Shown in pieces: positions 30,737-43,168 of a DNA stretch of 64,000 nucleotides (the first letter of the stretch is position 1; each line of letters opens with the position of its first letter). Below the pieces are notes generated by a model that worked only from the letters and a program-made list of their open reading frames with translations, did no database searches and had not been told where the DNA came from. The translations under genes were made by a program, and so were the position numbers. Source of the DNA: Tetmemena sp. SeJ-2015 (Eukaryota > Ciliophora > Spirotrichea > Sporadotrichida > Oxytrichidae); assembly GCA_027382625.1 (NCBI GenBank), contig JAJKFJ010021044.1, forward strand, positions 124,001 to 188,000. The letters are read 5' to 3'.

Positions 30737-32501
30737 TCACTGCTGAGTAAATGTAGAGAGCCAATCCAGTGCTTTATTTTTGAGTGCTTTTGCATTTTCT
30801 TGTACCTTTTCTGCGATTCTAGCTGCTTATTCTTTGTACTCATCGTAGCTATTGTTGCTTAAATTAAAATCAGAAGCTATAAAAGCATCTTAAACTAATT
30901 TACTTGTCTGTGATGATCTTCCCATCAGGTATCCCTCAACCTCATCTCCTAAATCTTTGCCGCCAGATACTCTGCCTCCTCCTTGTGCGTTCCCGAAAAA
31001 CATGTCACTAGAAATCGCCTTTTGACCTGCAAGCTATTGGAACTTTTACTTGACTTCTTCACTCTTTTCCTCCTATCTACCAAAGAAATCTTCACTTGAA
31101 ATACCTTTCTTGTTCCCCATCTATGCCAGTTTCTACTTAGCTTCTAAATCTGTCAAAAATATATAGAGCATATTTTTAAAAGTAATAAGTCAGCTGTGAG
31201 GATTAATTTCCACCAAAGCTAATTTGCTTATTGAATGAAAATGATGAGTCTGATTCTTGGGCAGCTCTGTTTGAGAAAGCGTTGTTATGCTAGCTCGTTT
31301 TATTCTAAGGGAACAAGTCAAACTGATCATCCAACTCTTGAAGTTTAGTAACAAACTTCCCTGAAGTATTATTAGTAGAGTTGTTAGGAAGTTAAAATGT
31401 TTAGATATAATTTAAAGTTTTTCATGAGATGGAGCACCTAAGCTGACAGTTTTATTGTATTAGTGGTTATTGTTCGGAGCAGCTGAGGGTTCAAAAGAAT
31501 TGAAGAAATCGTCGTTATCAAAATTTATGTCAATTTTCTTAGCATTTAGAGTTTTCACTTCTTAAGGTTTAGCGCCTAGAGTGATTCCACCAAAGCCTGA
31601 AAATCCTCCACTTTATTGTGATGTGACCAAAGAGCTGCTATTTGATTGTTTGTTGAACTGAACCTAAATTAAATTAGGCAGGATTTCAAAATCAATAAAT
31701 TGGCTACTTCTACTCCTCTTATTTATTTTTGGCAAAAGAGGGGCTTGAATTGCCTTTGCTCTCTAAAGTCAAACTATTTAGAGCATTATTTGTTTCGAAT
31801 ACATTGTCACTGCCAAACTGTATTTTCGCTCCATTCTCTAAATTTTTAATATATAAATTATATAAAAACAATAACTTGATTGGATGCCGCACTTTATAAG
31901 GCTGCTTCTTGCTCTTTCTACTGGCTCACTTGAAAAATTGCAGATCCCTAATGTTGAAACTGAGATCCTAGTGCAATCTCAACCTTCTTTAGTAAGTCTT
32001 GCTTGTATTTGGAAAGTTAAAATAATAATGCTAATAATAAGTTGGGGAGCCTTGTGGTTAGGCTTTCCATCAACAAACATGCCATTCTTTTCAAAATATA
32101 CCTGAGCATTCTTGTTTCCTCCCAATTCCATTTGCTTTATTTCTTTCGGCTTCCATCTGTCCATTTTCAGAGACCTAATAAATGCATCATGGCTATGATC
32201 AAAGATAAAAGGAGCAGGTAAAGCTTCTGAATTCAAATGTGCTCTTACCTCACAAAGGAGATGTGCACTCCCAAATTACGGTGGACTGATGTGCACTGAT
32301 AACATAAGAAAATTCCTATGCTCGATGAAGCCCATTTAGGATTTTTACTCTTGCAATCAAAGCATACCTATATGCATTATAAGCTAAATAAGGATGAAAG
32401 ATCCCTTATAGATTGGTAAGGCTTACTTTATTGTCTGGAATCTAGATTAGGCGATCTAGGATGGCGTCTCTTTCCTCGTCCGGAATGTACTAATCACTCA
32501 T
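30737..32501 (-). CDS. ArfGAP zinc-finger GTPase-activating protein (ArfGAP2/3-like)
   Basis: Stimulates GTP hydrolysis on Arf during Golgi/COPI traffic. The ArfGAP finger C-F-D-C ... C-Y-Q-C is at about 32275-32335, with W-A-S-S-S-I-G between, followed by S-V-H-R-N-L-G-V-H. The D-R-W and M-E-L-G-G-N motif follows after an IES. The C-terminal part carries I-S-S-D-M-F-F-G near 31010 and a similar A-S-S-D motif near 30870, typical of ArfGAP2/3. ATG 32501; a GT-AG intron of about 60 nt at 32360-32425; TGA 30737-30739. IESs with pointers ACCT (32173-32250) and CTTGT (32002-32055) are resolved; frame changes near 31150-31450 and 31640-31860 indicate more. Confidence 0.9.
32002..32055. other. IES in ArfGAP gene, pointer CTTGT (plus strand)
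   Basis: CTTGT at 32002-32006 and 32051-32055, a 49-nt excision. It joins the ArfGAP domain end to K-Q-D-L-L-K-K-V in frame. Confidence 0.75.
32173..32250. other. IES in ArfGAP gene, pointer ACCT (plus strand)
   Basis: ACCT at 32173-32176 and 32247-32250, a 74-nt excision. Removal gives [13 protein letters not shown], the conserved ArfGAP arginine region. Confidence 0.88.
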
Positions 32502-32790
32502 TACGTTTGCACAATTACTATTTTCCAATTAAGATGAATTTATAATTAAATGATTTTCTGTTCTACCTCTTTCTTTCTCTCTAGTCATTACTATATTTCT
32601 GATCTTAGGATAAATAACATTTAAAACAGATTCATCCACGCACTATACAATAAAATGAACTTAGGGCATTTGAATTAAAGTATAAGATTATAGTAATAAT
32701 GGAGATATATCTTTACGATTAGATAATGAGAAGAGAGTTATTATATTTCTCTCTTATTGGTGTAATTTTGTTATGTGCTCTAGTTAACGA

Positions 32791-34083
32791 TCAGTCAAAT
32801 CTATCCGCGCTGTAGAAATCATTAGCCTCCTTCCTCAATTTGTCGATTTCAGCTTCAAGTTCTCCGCATCTCTTTGCCCATCTAGCTTCTACTTCTGCCC
32901 TTTTCTCTATTTCTGCTTTTTGTTTTTCTACCTATGAAGTTAAGTCCTAGTTACTTGCTTGCACTTCCGAAATATGCTTCTGTAATTCTTCTACTCTCTT
33001 TCTTAGTTCAAAATTTAAAATTTACTTTCTTTTCTATGCTAAAAATTTAAATTCACTATTTTCGTTAATTTGATTGGAAAGGTTTGAGTTGATTTTATCA
33101 AGATTTTTTTACTGCTCGGCTTGGTTATGATTAATCTGTGGAATAGACTGTTATTGCACGATAGTAGCAGACTTTTGAAGGTTTGAGTGTTAGGATATGC
33201 TCTAAGTGCTCACATCATAGCAAATAAAATGAAGGAACAGTTTAATTATCAGTTTCGACGCTTGCAGTGATTTGCATGCTGCTTGTGCGTTTTGAACCTG
33301 AACCCTAAGAACCATTCTCCTCTTCGTCAGAGTTCTCTTAAGCTGCTGATGCACCGTTGCTCATCGAGGCTCTTGGATTTGCGTTATCGATTCTAGACAC
33401 CTCAATTTCGTAATCCAAGAAATAGGCCCCGCCAGTTAGCTAGATGCTGTCCTTCACTGAGCCTCTTCCAATATACATGGCTAGGTTTAATTGCATAAAA
33501 ATCATGAATACATTAATGACTCTATCTTATATAGGTTAAAGCTGACGTCACTGACTTTCTCTTCTTTGACTTGATTAATGCATCTGACCATGATCTCAGC
33601 TGTTTTCTTCTGATACTTTCCATCCTTCTCCTAGTAGAAGCTGCTAGTTCTGGTGAACACTTCATCCTCGTCAAACAGAAGCTGTTGCATCTGCAGTCCA
33701 TTTGACTGTGGCTCCAACTTGTAACGCTTAGACTCGTCCTTTTAGGGACCTCTCTTGTAGATGATATAGTACTGAGAGCTCGCATACACATTTATAAACA
33801 ATATAAAATTTCAATAATTGTTAAGTTAATTTACCTTTAGCACAATAGGCTTGAAAGTTATCTAGAAGGTCTCAGCCTGCTTGCCCACTCGCTAAAATTA
33901 TTTAGACAGAAAGTCCATTTGATATCTCAAATATTTATTATTCTCAGATATTTATTCTAAAAGATTAAAGTAATCTAGCATGCAGGAATTCTTTTTTGTA
34001 AGAAGAGAAGGATAGAATTATGAAATGTTTTTCTTGGTCAGATCTGTAATCATATTATAAATTACAATATATTTTTGCAGCAT
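32791..34083 (-). CDS. NT-C2-like domain protein with C-terminal coiled coil
   Basis: A beta-rich N-terminal domain resembling NT-type C2 domains (Y-I-I-Y-K-R-G-P near 33750, E-D-E-V-F-T near 33660, I-M-V-R-C-I near 33590, and a strand ending G-R-G-S-V-K near 33470). A Ser/Asn-rich linker follows (33250-33400), then a coiled coil (V-E-E-L-Q-K-H-I-S-E near 32980) to TGA 32791-32793. Such proteins often tether membranes to cytoskeleton. The start at 34083 is tentative, since the region 33880-34083 contains unresolved IESs. The domain call rests on strand pattern and a few residues. Confidence 0.55.
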
Positions 34084-34428
34084 GTTGATAAATGCACCAA
34101 TGACGACATCACACTACACTTTTAATAACCCAGGAGGAGGTGGTGGGGATCCCTCTAATAGGTAATTCTAATACAGTCATATTCATTCATAGTAAAATAA
34201 ATTCAAAAATAATTTATAAGAATTACTTTATATCAATAAAGGATTTTAGAAATGTTAAAAATAACTGGAATTCTGCAATAAAATGGGTGAAGCGAGTGCA
34301 AAAAGTCATATCTAAATCAATAGAACCATTTTCCTAATCTGTAAGTTATGAGGAAAAATTCTTACAAAGTCTCCCTATCATTAAATGTTTAACCATTCAT
34401 TCTTATTTAGCCACTGGGTTATCTGATC
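34084..34428. other. divergent intergenic region
   Basis: About 345 bp between divergent genes, with a short GGAGGAGGTGGTGGGG tract near 34132. Otherwise AT-rich; nothing supported. Confidence 0.5.
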
Positions 34429-36431
34429 ATGCTTTTTGAAGACCCCTTGATTTACAGTTGCCAAAGATACACTAGTGGTAGTGACTTTTTCGCAGAAACC
34501 TACTGCTCATGCCCTATTAAATTTTTTTTATGTGACTTATTATGCGAAGATGGATTTTCTTTTTAGAATAGAGTGAAAGGGGAAGATTTCGAAGAAGCGT
34601 TCTCAAATAATTTCAAGCAAACCCCTCCGATCCAACTACTACTGTAAACTTAAGGTGACTTTAGCTAGAATACCGAATCCTTGCAAGAAATTGAATAAAG
34701 AGAGCACTCTGGTAGTGTTACCTCGCCAGACCATATTTTATATAAATTCTAATCTTATTGAAATTGTTATATTTAAGAATGTGGAAATAAGAACAGTAAA
34801 ATGAAAGATAAGTGCACTGATTGCTGGAAGTCAATATTCCAAAGGTCTAAGCAGATATACTCCATAGAGCACGACTTCTCCTATAATGTGTAACAAAATT
34901 CAAACTCTTAAATTACTTAAAGATTCCTTTACTCAAAGAAATCATATGAAGATGAGTTGCAAGGCCAAGAAGATGACTCAAGTCTAAATCACACTAATTC
35001 TATTGAATCGTCATAGGGTCAAGAGTATCTTAGCAAATCTGATGAATCAGAAATCCAAGCAGAAGTAGTTAAAATTCATATACCCTTGAAATACTGAGAA
35101 GGTAGAGGCCTCTTAGAAATAAGTAAATCATTATCTTAACCAATAAATAGTTGATCACCATAAATTTAGTTCATTCATAATTAGTAATTTAAGATCTGTA
35201 TAAGATATGTCAACAATGAAAATTATAATTTTGATGACTTGGATGAAAGTTTTCAAAGGACATATTCCAATAGCGATTCAGATTCAGAAGAGAGTCTAAA
35301 GCTTCAGAAAAATATTTTAACCTCTTTAAACATTCAAGAACTGTTTTTCAATCAAAGCCTAATAAAAGAGGAGTAGAGGTTTCTGAAATCTCTCAAGAAA
35401 GAGTACAAGCATAAAGTTACAAAGATGGTAATTATAAATTAGCTAACTTTTATAATAGCATCGAGTAGAGTCTGCAGTGTCGATGGCTAACCTTTCGGGT
35501 CCAAAAGCAGGCCACTATCTTAGTATGAGTCAGAGTATCTCTCTGATGTGATTTCAGATGAGGATTCAAAATAAGAGATTCCCTTTTTCTACCAACCTCA
35601 AAGAGTTCCTTATCATTAGCAGATTGAAAACTACAGAAACTTGATAGAGGAGTAAGATAATATTGAGTAAAACTAGCCCATGATAAGAATCTAAGCTGCT
35701 TAAATTAGTGGGAGAATTAATTCCCAGTCTTCACTGACTGAATCAAAGTAGCCGATAAATGTAATGGGATTCTTTGGTCAATCTGTGTTCTTAGGTGGTG
35801 CAATTGCAGCACATCGCCTTTCAAACCCTAAAATATTGAGTTAAAGCTACGGAGAGTCTTAATATGGAAAGAGATAGCCCATAAATTGGAATTAAAAGAG
35901 TAAATTGATAGAATCTAACAAGTAGACCTGAATAGAACATACTTTAACTTGACCATGAAAATTCATAGCCCTTTTATGAGTCTTTGGCCATTTCCAGTGC
36001 AAATGAAAAATCCGTAATGATAGAATCTAACAATAGTAATTAAAAATATATACTTTATGATGTGCATCTGATAAATTTTCATTCTTTGGAATCGCATAAA
36101 AAAGACTCTTTGATAGAATATTCATCAGAGCCAGAGATATTGCATCTCCATGAACAATAAACACTAACTGCTAAATTATAGCCAGAAATAATTTAGCTTA
36201 AGATAAATGAGATAGACCAAATCCTTTCAAAGCTGTGAATCTCTAGCTTTACATTGCTTAATCGAATGTTTTATAATCCTTCTTTGAATTTTAATTCACA
36301 TTCGAAATTTTAATATACTTTAGAGACGATTTAGAGTAGAATTAATTTGGATTGAGTAGTTGATACCAAGACCTGACATAAAACAAAGAATAGAAGAGTA
36401 CAAACAAAAGAAGAGAGAAGAAAAGCAATGA
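34429..36431 (+). CDS. large polar protein with Cys-containing N-terminus, unknown
   Basis: Not recognised. ATG 34429 leads into a short Cys-bearing stretch (Y-C-S-C-P ... C-D-L-L-C), a second C-T-D-C near 34815, then a long Ser/Gln/Asp-rich region with many TAA/TAG codons. A 19-nt IES (35917-35938) is resolved; inserts near 34745-34800, 35100-35170, 35410-35450 and 36235-36320 are probable IESs or introns. The last frame, ending T-G-A at 36429, has a basic helical tail (I-E-E-Y-K-Q-K-K-R-E-E). It is convergent with the CDGSH gene. The coding call is fair; exact exon structure is unresolved. Confidence 0.55.
35917..35938. other. IES, pointer AAC
   Basis: AAC at 35917-35919 and 35936-35938, a 19-nt excision removing an in-frame TGA. 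It restores E-S-N-I-L-Q-L-D-H-E. Confidence 0.65.
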
Positions 36432-36607
36432 GAAAATGAAGTGTGCAGATTAAAGATTAAATGCCTTAAATTGACTGCAGAAGTTAAGCTTTTAAATTAT
36501 CGAAGTTTGATACTTAAAATTTGATAGAGTGATAAGATAATTTCTTTATTTTGACCAAATCCGTTTGCACTGAGTTATTTTAAGAAGTGTTCTATTCTTC
36601 TCTGATT

Positions 36608-37145
36608 TCACCAGTCATCTATTCTGGAATGCATGCCATCACAGTTAGGGCCAGTCTTAAGCATGTTTCTCTTGCACATACACCACACTCTCTAAGTTGC
36701 AGCAACTTTTATATCAACCTTCAGAGGCTTATAAGTATTGCCTTATTCGTCTTTATATTCATGAAGCTACCTATGAGCCCCATCACAAAATGGAAAAATT
36801 TAAATGGCTGGTTCTTAGAATGACCACAAGTGCAGTATAGATAGGATTAACCCTTTTCTAACTTAAGTCTTTTAGGGCAAGCCTTAGCCATCTTAGGTCT
36901 ATGTAAATTGATTAGGGCTTGTTGCTCCATGGGATCAGTCACATAATCTCCCTCAGCGATCATTTACTCTTGAGAAATAATCTCATACTCTCCCAGAGTC
37001 AGTCTTTTTAAGAAATCATTCAAAAATAAAAGGTTATCATATTTAAGGGGATAAGTTCCTCCACAGTTTAATCATTCTAATTTTCATCTTAATTCACCTT
37101 TTCCTCTTCTTGAGGAACTTCATCTTTTTACTCTGAGTTTTCCAT
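36608..37145 (-). CDS. double CDGSH iron-sulfur protein (CISD3-like)
   Basis: A two-finger NEET-type 2Fe-2S protein, the type found in mitochondria. Finger 1 is Y-C-T-C-G-H-S-K-N-Q-P-F-C-D-G-A-H, readable only after a 14-nt IES (36788-36807) is removed. Finger 2 (36630-36700) is W-C-M-C ... C-D-G-M-H. Both keep the Cys-x-Cys...Cys...His ligand set. R-P-K-M-A-K precedes finger 1, as in this family. ATG 37145, TGA 36608-36610. The N-terminus is acidic rather than a clear transit peptide. A second IES lies at 37036-37075. Finger 2 has a longer spacing and Met in the DGSH motif. Confidence 0.9.
36788..36807. other. IES in CDGSH gene, pointer AAATGG (plus strand)
   Basis: AAATGG at 36788-36793 and 36802-36807, a 14-nt excision. 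It falls within the first iron-sulfur motif; removal creates the third Cys-Asp-Gly of the cluster. Confidence 0.93.
37036..37075. other. IES in CDGSH gene, pointer ATCAT (plus strand)
   Basis: ATCAT at 37036-37040 and 37071-37075, a 35-nt excision. It joins the acidic N-terminus to N-L-L-F-L-N-D-F. Confidence 0.85.
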
Positions 37146-37369
37146 TCTCAGATCCACGTCAAATCTTTAAGCTAGTCTATATTGTGAATAATAAATAATA
37201 ATTACAAAATATTAATTCTAACATGGCTTATCTAAAATTACAAAAATAAATCTAGCGAACTAAGTACTTTCTCGCTTTCTTCATGAGTTTTGTATTTGTA
37301 TCCTGATGTCAAGATTATTTAAAATACTTTATTTTAATAAATACTTTAATGCTAATTGAAAGATTTCTG

Positions 37370-38958
37370 TCCGATTCTATCTTGTGATGAAGACTTAGGG
37401 TCTAGAATATGCTATAAGCATTCGGAGACATCGCCAGTGACTTATATAAAGACCTCTTCTTGCCCACAGTCAACACATATTTGCGACATATTCGATAAAG
37501 ACAAAATAGCTTGGGTGAATCAGACAGGCTAATACTGGACATGGCGTCAAAAATACGCTAATATTTCCTACTCTATGGTCAACTATAAAAACACCTATGG
37601 CTACTGTAAACCAATTTTATCAAAGTAGAAATATAACTCAATTTAAATTGACAGCAAAATTTTTAAAATAAGGGAACTATTCTCTCAGTAAAATTTATAA
37701 TATCTTAAGTTATTTGTATATAAGATCTTGCAATTTATATTTTAACGTTTTAAAGCAGATTTCTTCTATTATTGTTTAGTTAAATTAATTATAACTGATT
37801 ATAATTTGACAATAACTAAATGCAGGAAGATTTTGCGTGTACAATCACCAATGCAATTCAAAGAATTGTGATGAGGGACTATGCGCAGGATATAAATAAA
37901 TAGGAGACCTTTGCTAATCTCATGAAGAGTGCCCAATTTCGAGCTCTTGCAGAAGGGACTAAAGCTAAGGATGGCCATTCTAAACTAGATGCCTGCTTTA
38001 TGCAAAGACTGCTGAGCTCTGTGACTCTAACTATGACTGCCAGCCAACAAGCTACTGTGGTTATTTAACCTTAGATGATAAACTTAACAACAATAAAACT
38101 TGCATGAATAAGTATAGTTCTGCAACAGGCACAATTTTTGGATGGCAGGATTTTACGGATTCAAAATCTACTGCTGAATCAGCGCTCCTTAATCATTATG
38201 AAGTTTATATTTCATACTAGAACAGATTTCTAATGTTTTGAATGGCTAATTCTGTTAATCAGGGTGGGCATTTCAAGTGGTTCTTCAGCAATATGCTTTG
38301 AACACAAATTTATAAAAACTAAGTTCTCTGACTTAGGCTATTGTATGGCCCTACTCTTGCAATCCTAGCTCAACTGTCCCTAACGTTGACCCTCTTTAAA
38401 ATGTAAATACTTGCAAATACTTCTTTACTTCTTCCTCTTATAGTAAATGTAATTTAAAATTCATTTGTCTTTTGTTGAAGACGAATGTAGCTGTGGGATG
38501 ATAGGAGGAACCATTGGATTCTGTAGGTATCCAGGAGTGAATGAGACTAAAGATTAAACTATTTTCTTTCAATAATTATTAGGATTTCTCTTAGCATCTT
38601 TTATTCGAATAAAATGATGATTCTCTGGGGAAAATCTGAGTGCCATACTCTAGACAGAGATAATTTACAAGCGCAAACGGAATGTGGAATAGGAGCAACT
38701 GATCCTGAAACCTTCAAATAAATAATAGAAGTCTATCAACAATTTAATAATTGGCCACTCTATTAAAATCAAGATACTTATAAGTGCTGGTCCAAGGTAG
38801 ATACATTATCTTATGAGGGAATTAGGAATTACTCATCTACCATATACAACTACACAAACTATTTCTGGAAGTAAGCTTACTCAAATCTATCAATAAAAGA
38901 TCTCGCTGTATAATTATCCTCAATAGCAACTCTCTTAGTTTTTATTTATTAATTTTGA
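37370..38958 (+). CDS. cysteine-rich surface protein, probably membrane-anchored
   Basis: Not assigned to a family. Cys-rich, with extracellular spacing: S-C-P-Q-S-T-H-I-C near 37455, then a block near 37835-37910 with six Cys (F-C-V-Y ... C-N-S-K-N-C ... L-C) reminiscent of disulfide-rich Dickkopf-type knots, C-x-C near 38490, and more Cys to 38800. Several N-x-S/T sites occur. It ends in a hydrophobic segment (L-S-S-I-A-T-L-L-V-F-I) before TGA 38956-38958, consistent with a C-terminal anchor. The 5' end with a signal peptide was not resolved. A long insert between about 37670 and 37830 and others near 38200-38480 break the frame. Lineage-specific surface antigen is one possibility. Confidence 0.55.
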
Positions 38959-39070
38959 TTCTTACATGTATCCTAATCTAGAAGAATAAATTATAAATAG
39001 CAAAAAATACATTCTTAACAAATAAACCTTTCTTAAAATAAATAAAATAGATATATCTCTGGATTGTTAA

Positions 39071-42000
39071 TCAGTTTACCATATGATGAGCAAGCATCAA
39101 TGCTTCAATTTAAGAGAACTTATTCATTATGGAATCTTCTAAGGATTTAATTTCAGGAATGCTCTCAATCACTTTCTTAAGGATCATCATTTCTTGTGGG
39201 CTCTACTAAACCATTCCATTCATAAATCCTTGCTAGTTGAGATTCTCTATGACGACATTTAAATCTTGAAGCTCGTCAATATCAGCCAAGAGCACGTCCT
39301 CATATTTTCTCTGCTGCTCTCTCCTTTCTTTTTCATAAACTTCATCTTCGAAGTCATCTATGAAATCTCCAACACATCCATTCATCATTTTTTACAGTTA
39401 ATCATCAGACATTTTCAAATTATCGTCAAAGTCCTTTATCCTCAGCAAGTTCATAAAGTAAGTTCTTTCCCATATCTGTATTCCAAAAGTTCTATTGTCC
39501 TTGTTTTTAATTCATCTTGAGAACTGATGACATCTTAGATTTTTATTGAGATTCAGATTGCACTACGTTCTTATTCTGAGAGGCAAGTGGATTACAGTTT
39601 TGTAAAATCTTGTTCTCTAGATTTAAGACCTCTATGTCATTTTCATCTTCCATGTGACCCTCTTCTCTGTCGTCAAATTCCTTATCTTCCTCGTCATAAT
39701 CAGCAAAATCCAACTCCTCTTAATCTGAATCCTCAAGATTAAAGTTTCCTCTTTGGCAATCTTGCAACTTCTTATCGATCTTCTTTAGCTCTTTTTGCAA
39801 ATTTTCAGTTCGATTGGAGAATATGAGCTTTGAGAGATGAGTAGCCATTAGCAGAATATCTCCAAGAGGGAGTTCTTTAATTGGATTGGCTAGGATTCTA
39901 TTTAAGCCGATCAGCAGTATTCTTTGATCATAGATGTGCTTGAAAGAAGAGAAAAGCTCCTTTAAGTAAGAAAGGAAAATTTGAAGTTTGCCTGAGTTGC
40001 AAAGGATTTGAAGGGTGACAGAATAGTTATAGCAGATGCAAGAGCAAATTAAGACTAGAAGCTAAACTTTGAAGCTTTAATTTGTCTACTTTTCATTCTT
40101 GTTTTGCAAGTGCTTGAATGCAAAGTCTAAGTAAAGTGGAATGAAAGAGTCCAATTAACCTTCATCTTTTTCAATTAAGAACATGAGAGTTCGAAGCAAC
40201 TTTTCTTTCGAATCTGACTGGTCAGAATAATTTACATGTTCGTCTACTAGTTTTATGACATAGAAGCTAGTAAGATCTATCAAGCTCAGGCTATTATATC
40301 TCTGTCTCAAGAAATTTTTAGGATCAATTTTAATAAAACCTTGGAGTATCCAATTGCAACTTTCAACATCTTCACAAGGACTGTCATTAGTAACATTTTC
40401 ATCATCACTATCTCCCTCAATTGTTTCATAAGATTGCGTATTAACGAATCTCTATAGCGATTTCTTTCCAATTAGCATCTAAACAATCATAGGATATAAA
40501 TTCCAAACTTATTGGCTGATATTACCACTGCTATTGTAAACTATTAGTAAGGAGCATTTGCAGGCCTCGTAAACTAAAGCGTCGTTATTCAGTAGATCTT
40601 CTAAACAGAAGATGTTGGAAAACACTGGGCATAGCATTAATTCTGATCTTCGTACTAAATCTTAATTTCTCTTTGTGAGGGCCTCTAAAATGATGGTTGC
40701 GCATTTCATGCACTAGATTATTAGCTTCTTCTTTCTCCAGTACCCCTCGTCATTGAAATTCAATATTTTGGGTTTTTGTTGCTGGAAATTGTTGTTAAAG
40801 CATCCAACAAGTTCGAGTAAAATTTCAAAAGCATGAGGCTCGATTTAATCAGAGAAAACCTTTATGTACAATTCTAGAGCTTAGATGACATCTTCCTCAT
40901 TAATTTGGACTAGGATGTTTAAGTATCTTTTTATCAATTATCCTAGGTTCTCTCGCATTTGCTGCTGATAATCTTGATTTCTGAGAAGTAAGGGCATAGC
41001 CTTAGCTGCATAGTATTTAATGATCACATTTGAGTGTTAAAGCAAGGAAAATATTTGATTGAAGAGGTAGATCTAGACTTAACTATCTGTAAATACTTAT
41101 CCTACATATGAACAAATTAGCGAAAGGGATCTTAGTTTCATAATATCCTGTGGATGTTACAGTTCAGTAATGACATGCTTAACCATAAATTGTTCGAGAG
41201 CACCATTTTGCAAGAACTCCAAGTTTGATTTCTTAGTAAAATTGATTAAGACTGTCTCGATAAGAAAGAGGATGGACTCCTTAAGTTTCCAGTCGTTGCT
41301 TTAATGAGTAATGTATTCATCTAAGTTATTGCAGCAAAACTCAAAGAATGACCTTAAGTAGTAATCTCCATTCATAGCTTTTTCATTTTAAATTGGTGGT
41401 ACTTGGCCTGAAATGGATGTGTTTATGATTACCTCCTACCTTTTAGGAAATTTGAATTGACAAATCTCCTTCAGAAGACAAGCAAGAGCCTCCTTTTTAA
41501 AGAAAATCTCACTGCTTTTTGTGCTTGAAGATTACAGTCTAAAAGATTCAATCTAACCATCCTTAAAATCTTCCTCCTCTTTTTCAGTGATTTTACAGTT
41601 CTAGATAGCTACTTGAGTTAGAAATTCTTTTATAGGTTCCTAGAGTAAATCTAAAAAGAGACATTTTTAAAGGCAGAATTGGAACACATTAGAGCAAGAA
41701 ACTATAAACTGAGAAGGAATATAGTGTTGCTTCAAGGAGTTGATGAACACTACAGAAATCTCTAAGAATTGCTTAAGATAGTTCTGATTTATCTCTTTCC
41801 CAAAATTTTCATCTTGCTTTTCTAAGAAATTTCCTCTGCAGTATCTGGCGACTATACCAGAAATTATCTTCATGCATTAAATCTTGATTTTCCAATCCTT
41901 TTTGTGTTCTCTTTCCTTAATATCGTCATATTTATCAGTTGGCTATGTTAATTTAGAATCTATCTGTCGATTTATAAGATTTAGCAAGCAAGAGAACCAA

Positions 42001-42791
42001 AAGGTATACTAATCCTATTATAGGAACTGCTAGCAAAGTCCTGACTACTGAACCGTTATTTATTTAAGGATGCGTAAGATTGCTATCACAATACGCCTCA
42101 GCTTTAGGAAAGTACTTTAATCGGAGGTGAAACAACACATTCGCATGATTTCTTGAATTTTCTGAAGAGAATTTTACAACACTTCGCTCACATATCTCTT
42201 TCTCTTAACAATTTCAAGCCTTCCATTGTTATTTATTGATTTAAGTAGGCTTAAGAAAATATCTAGTCCAGTTTATACTCCTTCTTGAGCATTTAAACTC
42301 AGTAGGTTCATGATTTGACCTTATACACCTGCCCATTTTAAAGGATAGTCATGTGAGAGTATAGTTTAGATAACTTTTAGGTACTGAGATCTGAGAGGAT
42401 TAGAATCACAAGCCTGTATGGCATCTATGATTAAATGCTTTACGATTGCTTTGTCGATTTCTTGCAAAGCTTGTATTTGAAAGCCGTCCTTAGTCGGAAA
42501 TCTGTATTTTTACTAATCGGACCAGCTTTTCTCACAGCATTAACTAAGCTGTACACTTGCTGCTAATCTTACAAATACTTAATAAGTTTGAGTTTGAGAA
42601 ATTTAAAGTAGAGCAGTTGGGCAACCTGTGTAGCTTGTATACTCACGAATCATTTTCAAGGCTGAACTTTGGCTTTGACTTGAGGGAATTAAAGTACTTT
42701 CCAATAGCTTTGCGAGCTCATCTACAAAAGCTTATTCCACATAAACAAAAGTGCTTTATTCATCCTAGGAAATTCTAAAGAAGGAGGTCAT
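39071..42791 (-). CDS. importin-7/8-like karyopherin beta
   Basis: Nuclear import receptor of the Ran-binding HEAT-repeat class. The N-terminus from ATG 42791 contains R-L-A-A-S-V-Q-L near 42555 and S-W-S-D near 42525 (compare the Y-W-x-D helix of the family), then H-D-Y-P near 42345. The C-terminus carries the long acidic loop typical of IPO7/8 (D-Y-D-E-E-D-K-E-F-D near 39690), followed by the final helices, to TGA 39071-39073. About 1150-1200 residues. Frame breaks near 42000, 41700, 41100 and 39550 indicate IESs or introns that I did not resolve. I am confident of the karyopherin class, less so of the subfamily. Confidence 0.8.
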
Positions 42792-43168
42792 GTAAGAGTT
42801 CGATAACTCTGCGAGTCTTAAGATTTCTTGATTTCTAATTTTTAACATTCTTTATGTTGGAGTATTTTTATCAATTATTAGTTAGTTTGAGTTAGATAGG
42901 TTATTATAATTAAATTTTATTCAAAACTGGTAATGAGGATCTTTAAAATAAATTCAAATATTTAAAATATCAATAAGCAAAAAAGTAAATTGAGAGATGT
43001 AATAATTAAAGGCAAAGAAAAGTACATATGCTTGAGTAATCTTAAATGTATTATTTACAATTTCATAATAGGCGTCAATGAATGAATTTACATCAAATTC
43101 CAGAAGGAAAAAATTTTGTTCGTTCTCAAAGTCGAGACTGTAAGTTGGTGCAAGGAATGTATAAATTT
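42792..43168. other. AT-rich spacer
   Basis: About 375 bp. A minus-strand open stretch (42954-43172) has no homology or composition support. Nothing else seen. Confidence 0.5.

Noticed and set aside
33522..33791. Ser/Arg-rich minus-strand ORF
   Set aside because: Out of frame with the C2-like reading of the same strand, which has the better composition and uses TAA/TAG as Gln.
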